Shown piece after piece: positions 1 through 10,729 of a stretch of DNA of 64,000 bases. The translations under genes and the position numbers were made by a program. Source of the stretch: Thalassospira sp. MCCC 1A01148 (GTDB lineage: Bacteria > Pseudomonadota > Alphaproteobacteria > Rhodospirillales > Thalassospiraceae); NCBI RefSeq assembly GCF_001613795.1, contig NZ_LPVZ01000020.1, positions 248,001 to 312,000 on the forward strand. Reading direction: 5' to 3'. The number at the start of each line of letters is the position of its first letter. The stretch's first letter is position 1. Below the pieces are notes generated by a model, which had not been told where the DNA came from, searched no databases, and worked only from the letters and a program-made list of their open reading frames with translations.

Positions 1-62
1 TGACCGGCTCCGACCCTGCACGCCATAGTGATCAGAACACCATGTCATGATGCGGAGTAGAA

Positions 63-800
63 ATGGCCAAGACAGTTCTGATCACCGGTGGGTCGCGTGG
101 CATTGGACTTGCCACCGCCGTCTTGTTCGCAGCCAAGGGATGGAACATCGCTTTCAGTTTTGTCGGCAATCAGGAAAGCGCAGATGAAACCTGTGCCATG
201 TGTGAACGGGTCGGGGTCACCGGCAATGTGATTGCCCGCAAATGCGACGTCCGAAACGAGGAAGACGTCATCGCCCTTTTTCAAGCCGCTCGCGACCGAT
301 TTGGTTCCATTGACGGCGTCGTTAATAACGCTGGCATCGTGGCCCCACAAAGTACGCTGGCAGACATGGATATTGAACGCATGAAGACCGTGTTTGATAC
401 CAATGTGCTCGGTGCTTATCTGGTCGCGCGCGAAGCTGCACGGGCCCTTCATTCCGGAACAGCCATCGTCAACGTTTCTTCGGTCGCGGCAAAACTTGGA
501 TCACCGGGTGAATATATCGACTATGCCGGATCAAAAGGCGCAATTGACACCCTTACCAAAGGTCTTGCCAAGGAACTCGGCCCAATGGGCATTCGGGTCA
601 ATGCCGTGCGGCCGGGCATTATTGAAACCGATATTCACGCCAGTGGTGGCCGGCCAGAACGAATTGCCGAACTAGGCCCGGCGTGCCCGCTCGGACGTGC
701 CGGTGAGCCCGAGGAAGTCGCACAAAGTATCTTTTGGCTCATCTCGAACGATGCGTCCTATGTTACTGGCAGCATTGTCGATGTTTCAGGCGGGCGGTAA
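63..800 (+). CDS. SDR-family NAD(P)-dependent oxidoreductase
   Basis: Classical short-chain dehydrogenase of 245 residues, the usual length for the family. The cofactor loop TGGSRGIG lies near residues 8-15, NNAG in the middle, and the catalytic serine and YxxxK (YAGSK) follow in the second half. The C-terminal GxxxxVDGG-like ending is present as GSIVDVSGGR. These features give the fold and the redox chemistry but not the substrate. FabG-like 3-ketoacyl reductases and sugar dehydrogenases look alike at this level. The gene stands alone: the next gene is convergent, and no partner is visible upstream because the window begins 62 bases before the start codon. The ribosome site is weak. Confidence 0.9.
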   Translation: MAKTVLITGGSRGIGLATAVLFAAKGWNIAFSFVGNQESADETCAMCERVGVTGNVIARKCDVRNEEDVIALFQAARDRFGSIDGVVNNAGIVAPQSTLADMDIERMKTVFDTNVLGAYLVAREAARALHSGTAIVNVSSVAAKLGSPGEYIDYAGSKGAIDTLTKGLAKELGPMGIRVNAVRPGIIETDIHASGGRPERIAELGPACPLGRAGEPEEVAQSIFWLISNDASYVTGSIVDVSGGR

Positions 801-819
801 CCCGACATTCTTTGCCCGA

Positions 820-3800
820 TTACTCTACCGGTTTCAAACCTGCGCTGTCTTTCGCCTTTGCTGGCGTAGCGGCGGAGTTTGATGGCTTTTCGGTTTTACT
901 GGCATCATCAAACACGGCCGCCAAGCCATCATGCAATTCAATGATATCAAGCGGCTTGGACATGATGCGCGCAACACCAAGCGCCTCAAATGAGGCCGTC
1001 ACTTCGTCAGAGGCATATCCCGTCATAACGACGACAGGAATATCATTGCCCGCTTCGCGAAGTTTTTCGATCAATTTGTGACCGGTCATGCCGGGCATTG
1101 TTTGATCCGTCAGAAGCCCGTCAAAATCAGCATCCGGTGCGCTCAAGGCATCCAAGGCGGTGGCTGCATCGTTAAAGGTTTCCACGGAATAGCCGATCCG
1201 GCCCAACATCCGCGCGCAAAGCTTGAGGTTCTTTTCCTCGTCATCGACAACGGCAAGATGCCCGCCAGAACTGGCCAACAAACCTTGTGTATCGCGTTTC
1301 TCGTCTGTGGCTTCACGGTCATGTTCCGGTAACAGGATGGAAAACCGCGTCCCCTGCCCCAGACGGCTATAGACCGAGATTTCGCCTTTATGCCCGGAAA
1401 TAATTCCATGCACAGTCGACAGACCAAGTCCGGTCCCCTTTCCGGGCTCCTTGGTCGTAAAGAACGGATCGAATATTTTTTTGGCTGTTTCCGGGTCCAT
1501 CCCGGCACCGTTATCAAGAACACTGATCTGGATATAGTGTCCGGTTGATAACAACGGATGGACTTCCAGACTGTCTTCGGTGACTTCGAACCTGCTGGCC
1601 TTCACACAGATTTCACCATGATCACCAATGGCGTGATATGCGTTGGTAATCAGGTTCATCAGACATTGATCAAGTTGTGTGGCATTGCCCATGACGGTCA
1701 TGGATTGCGCTGCCAGATCAACCCTGAGGGACACACTGGACGGCAGGGAACCGCGCGCAAACCTGACAGCGCCATTAATCATGGACCCGACATCAACTGG
1801 CGAACGTTCCGTTTCCGAGTTCCGGCTAAAGGCCAGAATTTGTCGAACAAGGTCACGGGCGCGATCCGCGCCCTGACGAATTTCCATAACATCTTCACGC
1901 AGTGGCGAATCTTCGGGCAGGTCGGTATAGAGCAACTCGGCATAACCGCTGATCGGCTGCAGGATATTGTTGAAATCGTGCGCGATGCCACCAGCCAGAA
2001 CACCCATTGTTTCCATACGTTGGGAATGGCGGAGCTGCTGTTCAAGTTTTTCACGCTTGCGTTCAGATTGCAGGCGTTGAAGTTCGGCGGATGCGCGCGA
2101 TGCGAAGACCTCGACAATGGACTTGGCCAATTGCGGGTCCCCAAGCGGCTTGTCTGACACTGTCACCAGAATACCGATCGGTTGACCTTCGCTGCCGTAA
2201 AGAGTCGCCCCGACATAACCAACAACATCAATGTCGGTAACCCGTGTCACATCGGGCATCACACTTTTGAAATTGTCCTGGCAGACAAAAACGCCATCTT
2301 TGATGACGCGTTCCCCGGCCGATCCAGCTATTGCGAAATCAAGACCGCCGCGCCCGGTTTCCGGTGAATAGTATGCAACGGATTTAATACGGTCACCAAC
2401 GATTTCAGCAACGTGGCAATATGTCATACCAAGTGTTTCGCAAAGAACCTGGGTCAGGTTTTCAAAGAAGCCTTCACCAACCTGGAAACGAATACCGCGA
2501 TAAATCGATTCCAGTGTTTCCTGATGGCGCTCACGCTCTGTTACATCGAGGGCGAAACTTGCGATACAATCAAGCTCGCCATTCGCATCAAAGATCGGGC
2601 TTTCATACCATTCACAGATAATGCGGCTGCCGTCACGCCTGATATTCTCGAACCTGTTATTAACGCTGTCTTTGGTTTCCATGATCCGTTTGATCAACGT
2701 ATGCAAGCGTGCCCGGTCTTCCTCCGGCACAAGAAGTTCGAGCTTCTTGCCGACCATTTCATCGGCATTATAGCCAAACAGTTGGCAAGCCGTTTCATTG
2801 ACCTCGATGATCGTTCTGTCAGGCTTCCAGTAAAAGACACCGATCTTCGCGTTATTGAAATGCGCGCGCAGACGACGCTGGTTGGCTTCAAGATCTGCCT
2901 TGGCGACCTCAAGATCGCGGCGATACCGGATACGTTCCGTTATATCGCGGCAACTAACCCTGATCCCCAGATTGCCGCCCTGGCTATCGGCAATTGGTTG
3001 CCAGGAGATATCGATACCGACTTTGCGGCCATCCTTGTGGACCCCGGTGAATTCACGGTCGCTTCCCGAAAGACCCTCTAGCCCCTCGTTGATATAGTGG
3101 CGCACGCGATCACGATCCTCTGCCGCGACCAATGACAACGGGTAATCCTCAAGCACAATGCATTCATCGACTGAATAGCCCAGAACACGTTCGACCCCCG
3201 GATTCACCCAGATCAGTTTCCCGTCAGGTGCGATCCAGCTTTCCCAACCATATGTGTAATTGGCAACCGCCTCAAACCGTCGGCGCGAGAAGCTGAGTTC
3301 GTCATTGGCTTCCATGACGTTTTTCATACCCGCTGCCGCAGCCAGCAAGGCACCAGCCATATGGGCAAAGACGATTTCTTCCGGTCGCCAGGCTCTGGTT
3401 TTCCCAACCGATTCAAAACATAGAATGCCCATTCGACCAGCAGCCGAAATCAGTGAAACATCCAGGATCGCCTTGACGTTCATTGGAATAAGATATGCGT
3501 CTTTTAGCTCCGAGGTTCGCGGATCTTTCACAGCATCTTCTGCATCCACCACTTGGCCGGTCTCAAGTGCCGCGAAATATCGCGGTAAAACCGAGCGCCG
3601 AAGTACCATACCTTCATGCGTGGCCGATGGATTGTTGGCATCAAACAACCCAACACATTCCACATCACCATCATCTCTCTGGAGCCAGAGACTTGCACGC
3701 TGACAATCCATCAGATTGGCAAAGCGTTTCAAGGTTGGTCGGAATGAGGCGTTCTCAATTCGATCAAGCGACGTGAAATGATTGGCAACTTCCGATGCGC

Positions 3801-4425
3801 TCTCGCGGATTTGCTCCAGAAACCTTTTGCCAGACATCAATTCGTTTTGCGAACGCAGTTGATCCATACTGGTTTGCAAGAGCGCCTGACGCATCCAGAC
3901 CACACCAACCACAATGGACGCGGTCATCCAGATGTACCCAAACAGCGCAGAGCCCCAGACCGGCAACGTATGCGGAACAGAGCCGCTATCCGTAATCAAC
4001 CCGCCATCCAGCTCGAAAATCCGCATCGCACCGACACCGACGATCGCCAGAAAGCAGAACACCCCGTATCGAATGGTTACCGCAAGCGAACAGAACAGGG
4101 CCACGATCACCGTTGCAACAATCATCATTGCCATGCCGCTGGCAGGTGAAAACTTTACGATGTAAAGCAACGACATGCTTGTCATCGCGGCGACAATCAC
4201 AAAGGACTTGGTTCGCGTCGACAAACGTTTGCGCATCAAAAGGCAGATGATGACCGCAAGGAACACCAGAAGGTGAATTACCTCAACCACCACGGACCGC
4301 AGGCTGGCCTCACGCAGAACCGAGGAAACCAGCGCGGGCAAACCACCGATAGTCATCACAAACAGCATAAAGTCCGCGATGCGGTTTCTTGTGCGGCTCA
4401 GAATGGTATTTAATCTTTTTGGCAT
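820..4425 (-). CDS. Membrane-bound hybrid sensor histidine kinase (GAF-PAS-PAS-GAF-HisKA-HATPase-REC)
   Basis: Hybrid kinase of 1201 residues. Residues 15-180 hold about six hydrophobic segments. A GAF-like region (about 205-365), two PAS domains (about 383-500 and 517-635) and a second GAF-like region (about 645-785) follow. The phospho-acceptor is His816 in GGIAHDFNN. The ATP-binding N box is around 924-928, with DNGAG at 971 and GKGTGLGL near 995. A C-terminal receiver (about 1055-1172) has Asp1107 as the predicted phosphorylation site and Lys1157. I start it at ATG 4425, where the membrane region begins; a longer frame would run into the upstream gene. It sits 19 bases after the HD-GYP regulator, so the two probably form one operon and one pathway. 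The signal sensed is unknown. Confidence 0.9.
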   Translation of the reverse strand: MPKRLNTILSRTRNRIADFMLFVMTIGGLPALVSSVLREASLRSVVVEVIHLLVFLAVIICLLMRKRLSTRTKSFVIVAAMTSMSLLYIVKFSPASGMAMMIVATVIVALFCSLAVTIRYGVFCFLAIVGVGAMRIFELDGGLITDSGSVPHTLPVWGSALFGYIWMTASIVVGVVWMRQALLQTSMDQLRSQNELMSGKRFLEQIRESASEVANHFTSLDRIENASFRPTLKRFANLMDCQRASLWLQRDDGDVECVGLFDANNPSATHEGMVLRRSVLPRYFAALETGQVVDAEDAVKDPRTSELKDAYLIPMNVKAILDVSLISAAGRMGILCFESVGKTRAWRPEEIVFAHMAGALLAAAAGMKNVMEANDELSFSRRRFEAVANYTYGWESWIAPDGKLIWVNPGVERVLGYSVDECIVLEDYPLSLVAAEDRDRVRHYINEGLEGLSGSDREFTGVHKDGRKVGIDISWQPIADSQGGNLGIRVSCRDITERIRYRRDLEVAKADLEANQRRLRAHFNNAKIGVFYWKPDRTIIEVNETACQLFGYNADEMVGKKLELLVPEEDRARLHTLIKRIMETKDSVNNRFENIRRDGSRIICEWYESPIFDANGELDCIASFALDVTERERHQETLESIYRGIRFQVGEGFFENLTQVLCETLGMTYCHVAEIVGDRIKSVAYYSPETGRGGLDFAIAGSAGERVIKDGVFVCQDNFKSVMPDVTRVTDIDVVGYVGATLYGSEGQPIGILVTVSDKPLGDPQLAKSIVEVFASRASAELQRLQSERKREKLEQQLRHSQRMETMGVLAGGIAHDFNNILQPISGYAELLYTDLPEDSPLREDVMEIRQGADRARDLVRQILAFSRNSETERSPVDVGSMINGAVRFARGSLPSSVSLRVDLAAQSMTVMGNATQLDQCLMNLITNAYHAIGDHGEICVKASRFEVTEDSLEVHPLLSTGHYIQISVLDNGAGMDPETAKKIFDPFFTTKEPGKGTGLGLSTVHGIISGHKGEISVYSRLGQGTRFSILLPEHDREATDEKRDTQGLLASSGGHLAVVDDEEKNLKLCARMLGRIGYSVETFNDAATALDALSAPDADFDGLLTDQTMPGMTGHKLIEKLREAGNDIPVVVMTGYASDEVTASFEALGVARIMSKPLDIIELHDGLAAVFDDASKTEKPSNSAATPAKAKDSAGLKPVE

Positions 4426-4444
4426 CGGCTGTGTTGTTCCGTAA

Positions 4445-5530
4445 TCAGACCAACTGGTCGGGCATGCTCTTATAGATGCTCTCAAAGCGGCCATGATGCT
4501 CGGCAAAAAGTCCCAGAAGCATGGGATCAAACATCTCAGGTGATGTGCGCATGTCGCCTCTGGTGATGATTTCGACAGCATCCAGATGACCGTAAGGCGG
4601 TTTGTAGCGGCGCGAACTACGCAGGGCGTCATAAACGTCTGCCAGCGAGACAATCCTTGCGACCATCGGGATGTCCGCACCTGACAGGCCCGTGCAGTAT
4701 CCAGACCCTTCCCAATGTTCGTGATGGTGCCGTGCAATGATGGCAGCCTGGCCCAAAACCGGGTTATCGGATGAATTCAGCATCGCAAAACCGATTTCGG
4801 TATGGCGTTGCATCACCTTGAATTCCTCTTCGGTCAGTTTCCCTTCCTTGAGAAGCACTTCATCGGGCACCCCGACCTTCCCGATGTCATGCAAAATACC
4901 GGCAACCCGAATGATGCGTTGGACGTTCTCGTCCAGCCCTGCCATCTCGGCCAGCAATTGGGAATAAAGCCCGACACGCACACAATGCTCGGCGGTTTCA
5001 ATGTCACGGTATTGGGAAATCAGGCTGAGCCGGTCGATCATTTCCTGTTCGGCACCGCCCAGCTTGCGACTCATGTCATCAAGGTTTTTTGACTGACTGA
5101 TATTCTCAAGTTCAAGTTTGCGAACCCGTTCACCTTCCTGATCGCGTTCCAGTAATCGCGCCTGCGCATCAAGGACAGCGCGTTCCAGATCCGCACGTTC
5201 AATCGGTTTATCAAGGAATTCCCGTACGCCAAGGCGCAAAGCGGTAACCGCATCAGACTTGTCACCGTCCCCGGTCAATAGAATGAACTCAAAATCGCGC
5301 TTGTATTCATTGATAGCCCGTTTGACGAATTCAAGTCCGCTGCAATTGGGCATGCGAAGATCTGAGACGACCAGTCGAAGAGACGCATCGCTACGCACTT
5401 GCGCAAGCGCCTCAAGGCCGTCCGATGCAACGACCACATCAAACCCCGCACGCTCGAGAATGCGCGAAAGCAATTTGCGGATTGGTGGCTCGTCATCGAC
5501 AACGAGAATGCGGTGTTCGAGTTCGCTCAA
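4445..5530 (-). CDS. Response regulator with HD-GYP-type output domain
   Basis: Protein of 361 residues. An N-terminal receiver carries VVDDE acidic residues and Asp57 as phospho-acceptor. A coiled linker (about 120-170) precedes an HD-GYP domain (about 175-355). Metal ligands expected for the family are visible: His182, His214-Asp215, His243, the HHH run near 268-270, and Asp298. The name-giving GYP motif reads GYC (277-279), so c-di-GMP hydrolysis is likely but not certain. The start is TTG at 5530, preceded eight bases upstream by a strong AAGGGAG ribosome site; no in-frame ATG gives a complete receiver. It is first in an operon with the hybrid histidine kinase, its probable phosphodonor or co-signalling partner. 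Confidence 0.9.
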   Translation of the reverse strand: MSELEHRILVVDDEPPIRKLLSRILERAGFDVVVASDGLEALAQVRSDASLRLVVSDLRMPNCSGLEFVKRAINEYKRDFEFILLTGDGDKSDAVTALRLGVREFLDKPIERADLERAVLDAQARLLERDQEGERVRKLELENISQSKNLDDMSRKLGGAEQEMIDRLSLISQYRDIETAEHCVRVGLYSQLLAEMAGLDENVQRIIRVAGILHDIGKVGVPDEVLLKEGKLTEEEFKVMQRHTEIGFAMLNSSDNPVLGQAAIIARHHHEHWEGSGYCTGLSGADIPMVARIVSLADVYDALRSSRRYKPPYGHLDAVEIITRGDMRTSPEMFDPMLLGLFAEHHGRFESIYKSMPDQLV

Positions 5531-5866
5531 TCACTCAGCTCCCTTTCTGAGGCACATCCCTACAACCGAATAGAATAAACCTATCCGTAAGTATTGCTTA
5601 TTGCAATATACGCAAAAGGTGAAGAAGCAGTTCTCAGATTTAACAACAGCAGTTTCCCTTGGTAGTTCACGGGAAAAGCACAAAACCAATGATTGAAAAA
5701 CGCGGGAGATTTTCTGGTGGGGCCGAAATTTTTCCCACCAACATCCATTTTCGTCGCGAATCGAAGGTCTGAGGCGCTCGAAAGACAAGTTGGAGCCGAA
5801 ATAAAAAACGGCTGCCCGTCGAATGCGACAGGCAGCCGTCAAAAGCTCGTTTTCAAAGAGGTCAGA
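5531..5866. other. Intergenic region between the HD-GYP gene and prmA
   Basis: This 336-base gap holds the upstream region of the HD-GYP/kinase operon and the terminator of prmA (listed separately). A near-perfect palindrome, TATTGC-ttatt-GCAATA, at 5592-5608 lies about 60-80 bases upstream of the TTG start and could be an operator. I see no convincing small gene here. Confidence 0.5.
5803..5839 (-). terminator. Intrinsic terminator after prmA
   Basis: On the minus strand ACGGCTGCC pairs with GGCAGCCGT, with an additional inner GTCG/CGAC pairing, and the stem is followed by six T residues. It lies 28 bases beyond the prmA stop codon. Confidence 0.9.
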
Positions 5867-6748
5867 TTAGCCGACGACCAGCGTTGTCCAGTTTTCCACC
5901 TTAAAACGGTTGACCAGAGACAAGCCAACTTCACGGTAGGCAGACAATACGAACTGTTCCTGATGTGCCAAAAGCCCTGAAAGGATCACAACGCCATCTT
6001 CCGAGAGCGTATTGGTCAGGTCATGCGCCATGCCGCGCAACGGACGGGCAAGAATGTTTGCACAAACGATGTCGTAATAACCGGCATCGCGGATACGGGA
6101 ATCCTGAAAACCGTTCGAATGAATGGCGGTGACAAGATCGGCAACCTTGTTGGTTTTGGCATTTTCACGCGCCACGCGAACGGATGCCGCATCAATATCA
6201 GCCATCATCACCGGGCAGCGCCAGGTTTTGGCACATGCCATGCCCAAAATGCCCGACCCGCAGCCCATATCAAGCGCATTCTGACGCGGTCCGCGTTTCG
6301 CCAACCAGTCAATGGCAGCAAGACAGCCTTTGGTGGTCTGATGTTCACCAGACCCGAACGCCAGACCGGCGTCGACCTGCAAAGCAGTTTTTGATACCGG
6401 GAGTTCCTCTTCCCAGTGCGAGCCATGAACAAAGAACCGCCCAACCGAGATCGGCTTGAAGCTGCGCAGGTTTTCACCAACCCAGTCTTTTGGCTCATAG
6501 GTACCAAATGTCACGGTTGGTGTCTTGATCCCGACAGCGGATGCCATGATCGAAACCGCCGTTTCGACAGCGCCCTTGTCAAACATCTCGCTAGCGAACC
6601 CCTCAACCCGCCAAGGTGCTGCCGGATCACCATCACGTTCGAAATGCGAAAGCGCATCGCAATAATCAAACAGCGCATCGGCAAAGACTTGCGCATAGGC
6701 GCTATCAACTTCGAACTGAAAGTTGTAGCAAAGAACGGGTTCAGTCAT
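5867..6748 (-). CDS. prmA: Ribosomal protein L11 methyltransferase
   Basis: Cytoplasmic SAM-dependent enzyme of 293 residues that methylates ribosomal protein L11. The SAM-binding motif DMGCGSGILGMA starts at about residue 160, and the PrmA-typical FGSGEH motif precedes it at about 131. Length and motif order match the family, with a rather divergent N-terminal L11-recognition domain, as is common in alphaproteobacteria. It lies 75 bases downstream of the helicase gene on the same strand and may be cotranscribed with it. A strong intrinsic terminator follows. The start ATG at 6748 gives a complete N-terminal domain. Confidence 0.93.
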   Translation of the reverse strand: MTEPVLCYNFQFEVDSAYAQVFADALFDYCDALSHFERDGDPAAPWRVEGFASEMFDKGAVETAVSIMASAVGIKTPTVTFGTYEPKDWVGENLRSFKPISVGRFFVHGSHWEEELPVSKTALQVDAGLAFGSGEHQTTKGCLAAIDWLAKRGPRQNALDMGCGSGILGMACAKTWRCPVMMADIDAASVRVARENAKTNKVADLVTAIHSNGFQDSRIRDAGYYDIVCANILARPLRGMAHDLTNTLSEDGVVILSGLLAHQEQFVLSAYREVGLSLVNRFKVENWTTLVVG

Positions 6749-6823
6749 ATCGCTTCTCGCTTGTGTGGGCGGCGAATGTGCCCTGCCCGGTTAAATCGGT
6801 CATCCGAAAATGTTGCCCGGGGC

Positions 6824-9181
6824 TTACCCCGGCAGGATAAAGCTGTCGACCACTTTCTTCATGCCGACACTTTCAAACTGGATCTCCAGCTTATTGCCAT
6901 CGACAGCCCGCACGGTGCCTGAGCCGAACTTACGATGGCGCACCGTATCACCCACCTTGTATTTCGACGATTTCGAATTGGTGGAATAGCTGGCTTCACC
7001 ATCCGGCTTCACATCAATCACGTTCTTGCGTACGCGATCCTGCCAACCACTGGATGCGAATTTGCGCTCCCCGGAACCGGATACCGGATTGCGCGACGGG
7101 GTATTGTCGCTGGCCCAACTTGGCATCTTCATCCAGTCATCAGCACCCCACGCACCGGGCGAATGATTGCCACCATGCCCGCCAAGGCTGGTGTCACTGC
7201 TGCGTTCGATATGCTCATCAGGCAATTCATCGACAAAGCGCGATGGCAGGGCCGATTGCCACTGGTTATAGATGCGCCGATTGGCTGCATAACAAATGGT
7301 CGCACGTTTACGCGCCCTGGTAATCCCGACATAAGCCAGACGACGTTCTTCCTCGAGGCCCTTGACCCCGCTTTCATCCATTGCGCGTTGATGGGGAAAG
7401 ACGCCCTCTTCCCAACCGGGCAGGAAAACGTAATCGAACTCAAGTCCCTTGGCGGCGTGCAGGGTCATGATGGTGACTTTTTCCTCATGATCGTTCTGCG
7501 CGTTTTCCATCACCAGTGAAACATGTTCCAGGAAGCTGGTCAGGTTCTCGAACTCGCCAATTGCAGACACCAGTTCTTTCAGGTTTTCCAGACGGCCGGG
7601 CGCATCAATTTCCTTTGATGTCCGCCACATGTCGCTATAGCCGCTTTCATCCAGAACGGTTTCAACGACTTCGACATGGCTGCTGTTGCCAAGCATCTCG
7701 CGCCAGCGTTTGAAATCAGCCAAAAGCCCACCGATGCTTTGGCGCATCTTGGGCTTGAGTTCCTCGGTATCAATAAGATCACGCGCCGCATCCGGAAGCG
7801 AGATCGCCTGATCACGCGAATATTGATGCAGGGTTTGAAGCGTTGCCTTGCCCACCCCGCGCTTGGGCACATTGACGATGCGCTCAAACGCCAGACTGTC
7901 ATTGGGCTGCGCAACAAGTCTGATATAGGCAAGCGCATCACGGATTTCCTGACGCTCGTAGAAGCGTGGGCCGCCAACAACCCGATAAGGGATACCAAGC
8001 GTGATCAGCCGTTCTTCAAACTCACGGGTCTGGAAACCGGCACGCACAAGAATGGCGATCTGCGATGCACCAACACCCTTGCTTTGCAGGGCTTCGATAT
8101 CTTCACCGATCAGGCGCGCCTCTGCTTCACCGTCCCAAACACCTTTAACAAAGACCTTTTCGCCACTATCGATTTCCGTCCAAAGCTGCTTGCCCAAACG
8201 TCCGTCGTTAAACGTGATCAGTTTGGATGCCGCGGCCAGAATATGCGGCGTGGAGCGATAATTCTGCTCAAGACGAACGACTTTCGCGCCCGGGAAATCA
8301 GACTCAAAGCGCAAGATATTGCCAACTTCGGCCCCGCGCCAGCTATAGATCGCCTGATCATCATCACCAACACAGCAGATATTGCGATGAACCATCGCCA
8401 TTGCGCGCAGCCACAGATACTGGGCCACGTTGGTGTCCTGATACTCGTCGACCAGAATATAGCGGAAGGTATTCTGATACTGCTTCAGAACTTCCGGATG
8501 CTGCTGGAACAGGGTCAGGCAATGCAGCAAAAGATCCCCAAAGTCGCATGCATTCAGGACCTTGAGGCGTTCCTGATAAATCTTATACAGGTGCTTGGCC
8601 CCGCCATTGGCGAACTCGACACTTTCATTGACCCGTTCGGGCGTCAGGCCCTTGTCCTTCCAGCGCTGAATGATGCCCATCAGTTGCTTGGCTGGCCATT
8701 TTTTCGGATCGATCTGTTCGGCATCCATGATCTGCTTGAGCAGCCGGACCTGATCATCGCTATCAAGGATGGTGAAGTTTGATTGCAGCCCGATCAGTTC
8801 CGCATGGCGGCGCAACAGGCGCGCCGAAAGCGAATGGAAGGTTCCCAACCACCAGCCTTCAACAGGACGCCCAAGCGCCTGAGCGACACGTTCCTGCATT
8901 TCCTTTGCCGCACGGTTGGTAAAGGTCACAGCTAAGATCTGCTGGGGATGCAGGCGTTCGCTCTGCGCCTTGGTTTCCAGAAGATGCGCCAGACGCGTGG
9001 TCAAAACGCGCGTTTTTCCGGTGCCTGCCCCCGCCAGAACCAGCAAAGGTCCATCAAGCGTTTCGACAGCATCGCGCTGCTCGGCATTCAGATTGTCGAG
9101 ATATGCCGGGGTCGGTGTATCGGCCAGACGCATTTCAGGGCTGGCTGCGAATTCATCAATTTCGAAGGGATCATCCATCAT
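6824..9181 (-). CDS. uvrD: UvrD/PcrA-type superfamily 1 DNA helicase
   Basis: ATP-dependent 3'-5' DNA helicase of 785 residues. The Q-motif region LNAEQRDAVE is followed by Walker A (AGAGTGKTR, about 50-58), the DEYQDTN Walker B box, GDDDQAIYSWRGA, and the C-terminal helicase motifs including VTIMTLHAAKGLEFDYVF and VGITRA. A basic C-terminal tail ends in the Tudor-like segment (GDTVRHRKFGSGTV) that PcrA/UvrD proteins use for protein contacts. It acts in nucleotide-excision or mismatch repair and in clearing proteins from DNA. The start has two adjacent ATG codons; the upstream one at 9181 is chosen. The choice between uvrD and pcrA is only naming. Confidence 0.95.
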   Translation of the reverse strand: MMDDPFEIDEFAASPEMRLADTPTPAYLDNLNAEQRDAVETLDGPLLVLAGAGTGKTRVLTTRLAHLLETKAQSERLHPQQILAVTFTNRAAKEMQERVAQALGRPVEGWWLGTFHSLSARLLRRHAELIGLQSNFTILDSDDQVRLLKQIMDAEQIDPKKWPAKQLMGIIQRWKDKGLTPERVNESVEFANGGAKHLYKIYQERLKVLNACDFGDLLLHCLTLFQQHPEVLKQYQNTFRYILVDEYQDTNVAQYLWLRAMAMVHRNICCVGDDDQAIYSWRGAEVGNILRFESDFPGAKVVRLEQNYRSTPHILAAASKLITFNDGRLGKQLWTEIDSGEKVFVKGVWDGEAEARLIGEDIEALQSKGVGASQIAILVRAGFQTREFEERLITLGIPYRVVGGPRFYERQEIRDALAYIRLVAQPNDSLAFERIVNVPKRGVGKATLQTLHQYSRDQAISLPDAARDLIDTEELKPKMRQSIGGLLADFKRWREMLGNSSHVEVVETVLDESGYSDMWRTSKEIDAPGRLENLKELVSAIGEFENLTSFLEHVSLVMENAQNDHEEKVTIMTLHAAKGLEFDYVFLPGWEEGVFPHQRAMDESGVKGLEEERRLAYVGITRARKRATICYAANRRIYNQWQSALPSRFVDELPDEHIERSSDTSLGGHGGNHSPGAWGADDWMKMPSWASDNTPSRNPVSGSGERKFASSGWQDRVRKNVIDVKPDGEASYSTNSKSSKYKVGDTVRHRKFGSGTVRAVDGNKLEIQFESVGMKKVVDSFILPG

Positions 9182-9309
9182 GACCGCATATATATCACGC
9201 TGTGCGAACGGGGCCAGTGTCGTTCCATATTGCCCCGTCGATTTTTACATTCTGCACCACATCGCAGGCTTAAACCAAGCCTTTCGCGCCAACGTTTTCA
9301 CCAACCAGC

Positions 9310-10407
9310 TTAGCAACCCAGAAAGGCTTCAAGTTCCTTCACGACACGAGGAGAAGTGTTGCCATCCCATAACGGAATTTTGGCAGGAACACGGGTGCGA
9401 TTGCCAGAAGCGTGAAGCGCAGACGTGACGGCCTCGGTTAGCTGATCAACCGCGACAAGCCGATTGGTTCCCTGCGTGATGGTGATTGGACGTTCGGTCG
9501 ATTTGCGCAACGTCAGGCATAGAACACCAAGAAGGCTGGTTTCTTCCTGTACCCCGCCAGAGTCTGTGACAACCACACCGGCATCACGCATCAAACTGGC
9601 AAACCCGACATAGCCCATCGGCGGCAACAACCGAACGCCTGCTGCGGTCAGCTCGTTATTCAAACCCAATGCATCAAGACGTTGTTCGGTGCGCGGATGA
9701 AGGACGAAACAGACCTCTTCGCTCCTCGCAAGTTCAACCAGCGCCTCGCATATCTGCCTCAAACCAGCGGTATCATCGACATTGCTTTGGCGGTGTATAG
9801 TGGCAAGGACATAGCGCCGCTTTTTCAGCCCGGTTTTGCCGACTGTATCCGCCTTTTCAATTTGCGCGTCCATCATCGACAGTGTATCGGCCATGATATT
9901 GCCCACCAGCTTGATGCGGTTTGGCGCGATCCCCTCGGCCCGTAAATTGTCATCCGCATCCATCGACGGGGTCAGCAACAGATCCGCCCTGTGATCAATG
10001 GCGATACGGTTTTGCTCCTCTGGCATGGCGGGATCAAAACATCTCAGCCCCGCTTCAAGATGCACGATGGGAGTTCGCATTTCAGCTGCAACCATCGCCG
10101 CTGCCAGCGATGAATTCACATCCCCTACCACCAAAACCATGTCAGGCCTGTGATCATGGCAAAGTGCCTCGTAGGCCTGCTTCATCTTTGCAATCGGATC
10201 ACGGGTTTCGCTCGTTTTCCAACCCAGAACATGATCGGGCTTCGGAAGTTCAAGATCACGCCAGATGTCACTGGTCATAACTGCATCGGCGTGCTGACCG
10301 GTGTGAACAAATACCGGCCGGATTATCAGGTGCCCACGCAACGCATGCCATAGCGGTGCGATTTTCATGAAGTTGGGACGCGCGCCCCCAATCAGATGAA
10401 GGTGCAT
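9310..10407 (-). CDS. wecB: UDP-N-acetylglucosamine 2-epimerase (non-hydrolysing)
   Basis: Enzyme of 365 residues interconverting UDP-GlcNAc and UDP-ManNAc for surface polysaccharide synthesis. The N-terminal GGARPNFMKIAPL corresponds to the family's GTRPExIKMAPL. HLEAGLRCFD followed by PEEQNRIAIDH contains the catalytic acidic and histidine residues of the epimerase. The late segment VVTDSGGVQEE with the glutamates is also present. The gene has no glycan-synthesis neighbours here: uvrD lies 128 bases downstream on the same strand, and the upstream gene is divergent. It may serve a cell-envelope glycan encoded elsewhere. Confidence 0.92.
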   Translation of the reverse strand: MHLHLIGGARPNFMKIAPLWHALRGHLIIRPVFVHTGQHADAVMTSDIWRDLELPKPDHVLGWKTSETRDPIAKMKQAYEALCHDHRPDMVLVVGDVNSSLAAAMVAAEMRTPIVHLEAGLRCFDPAMPEEQNRIAIDHRADLLLTPSMDADDNLRAEGIAPNRIKLVGNIMADTLSMMDAQIEKADTVGKTGLKKRRYVLATIHRQSNVDDTAGLRQICEALVELARSEEVCFVLHPRTEQRLDALGLNNELTAAGVRLLPPMGYVGFASLMRDAGVVVTDSGGVQEETSLLGVLCLTLRKSTERPITITQGTNRLVAVDQLTEAVTSALHASGNRTRVPAKIPLWDGNTSPRVVKELEAFLGC

Positions 10408-10729
10408 TAAAGGCCTCCGAACCCGGCATCATTCATGCTGTCTGTATCATAGGCATATTGCGCGTCACCTTGCACCTATCCGATCGTCCGTTAGGGGTGG
10501 CAGGTTATAACCTGTTGGATAATGGGTAAATTATGCCGCTCAAGACAGATAAAATCGCCACACCAAAGATTTTCTGCTGAATGCAAGGCTGATGAGATCA
10601 GCAGACATTTGGAAAAGTGCCAATGGTCTTGAAGTTGCATGAATTTTTCCGGTTCGCGTCACGCCTTGCAAAAGCTTCGCCTTTTGTTTGGCGTGGTGCT
10701 GTGTATATCCATGAAGAAGGATATTTTTC
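10408..10729. promoter_or_regulatory. Divergent intergenic region with a perfect palindrome
   Basis: This 322-base stretch between wecB and the divergent small gene contains a perfect 14-base palindrome, CAGGTTATAACCTG, at 10501-10514. A further inverted repeat pairs CTGCTGA with TCAGCAG around 10574-10603. Either could be a regulator-binding site or hairpin for one of the two flanking genes. No coding region is convincing in it. Confidence 0.5.

Noticed and set aside
45-452. Minus-strand open frame opposite the SDR gene
   Set aside because: It mirrors the clear SDR reading frame, has no domain or ribosome site, and runs antiparallel to a conserved protein.
4426-4737. N-terminal extension of the hybrid kinase
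   Set aside because: It lies inside the HD-GYP gene in another frame and has no membrane or domain character; the ATG at 4425 fits the first membrane segment.
7676-8782. Long plus-strand open frame (368 residues) opposite uvrD
   Set aside because: Complement of the helicase gene; its sequence shows no family and only reflects codon bias of the real strand.
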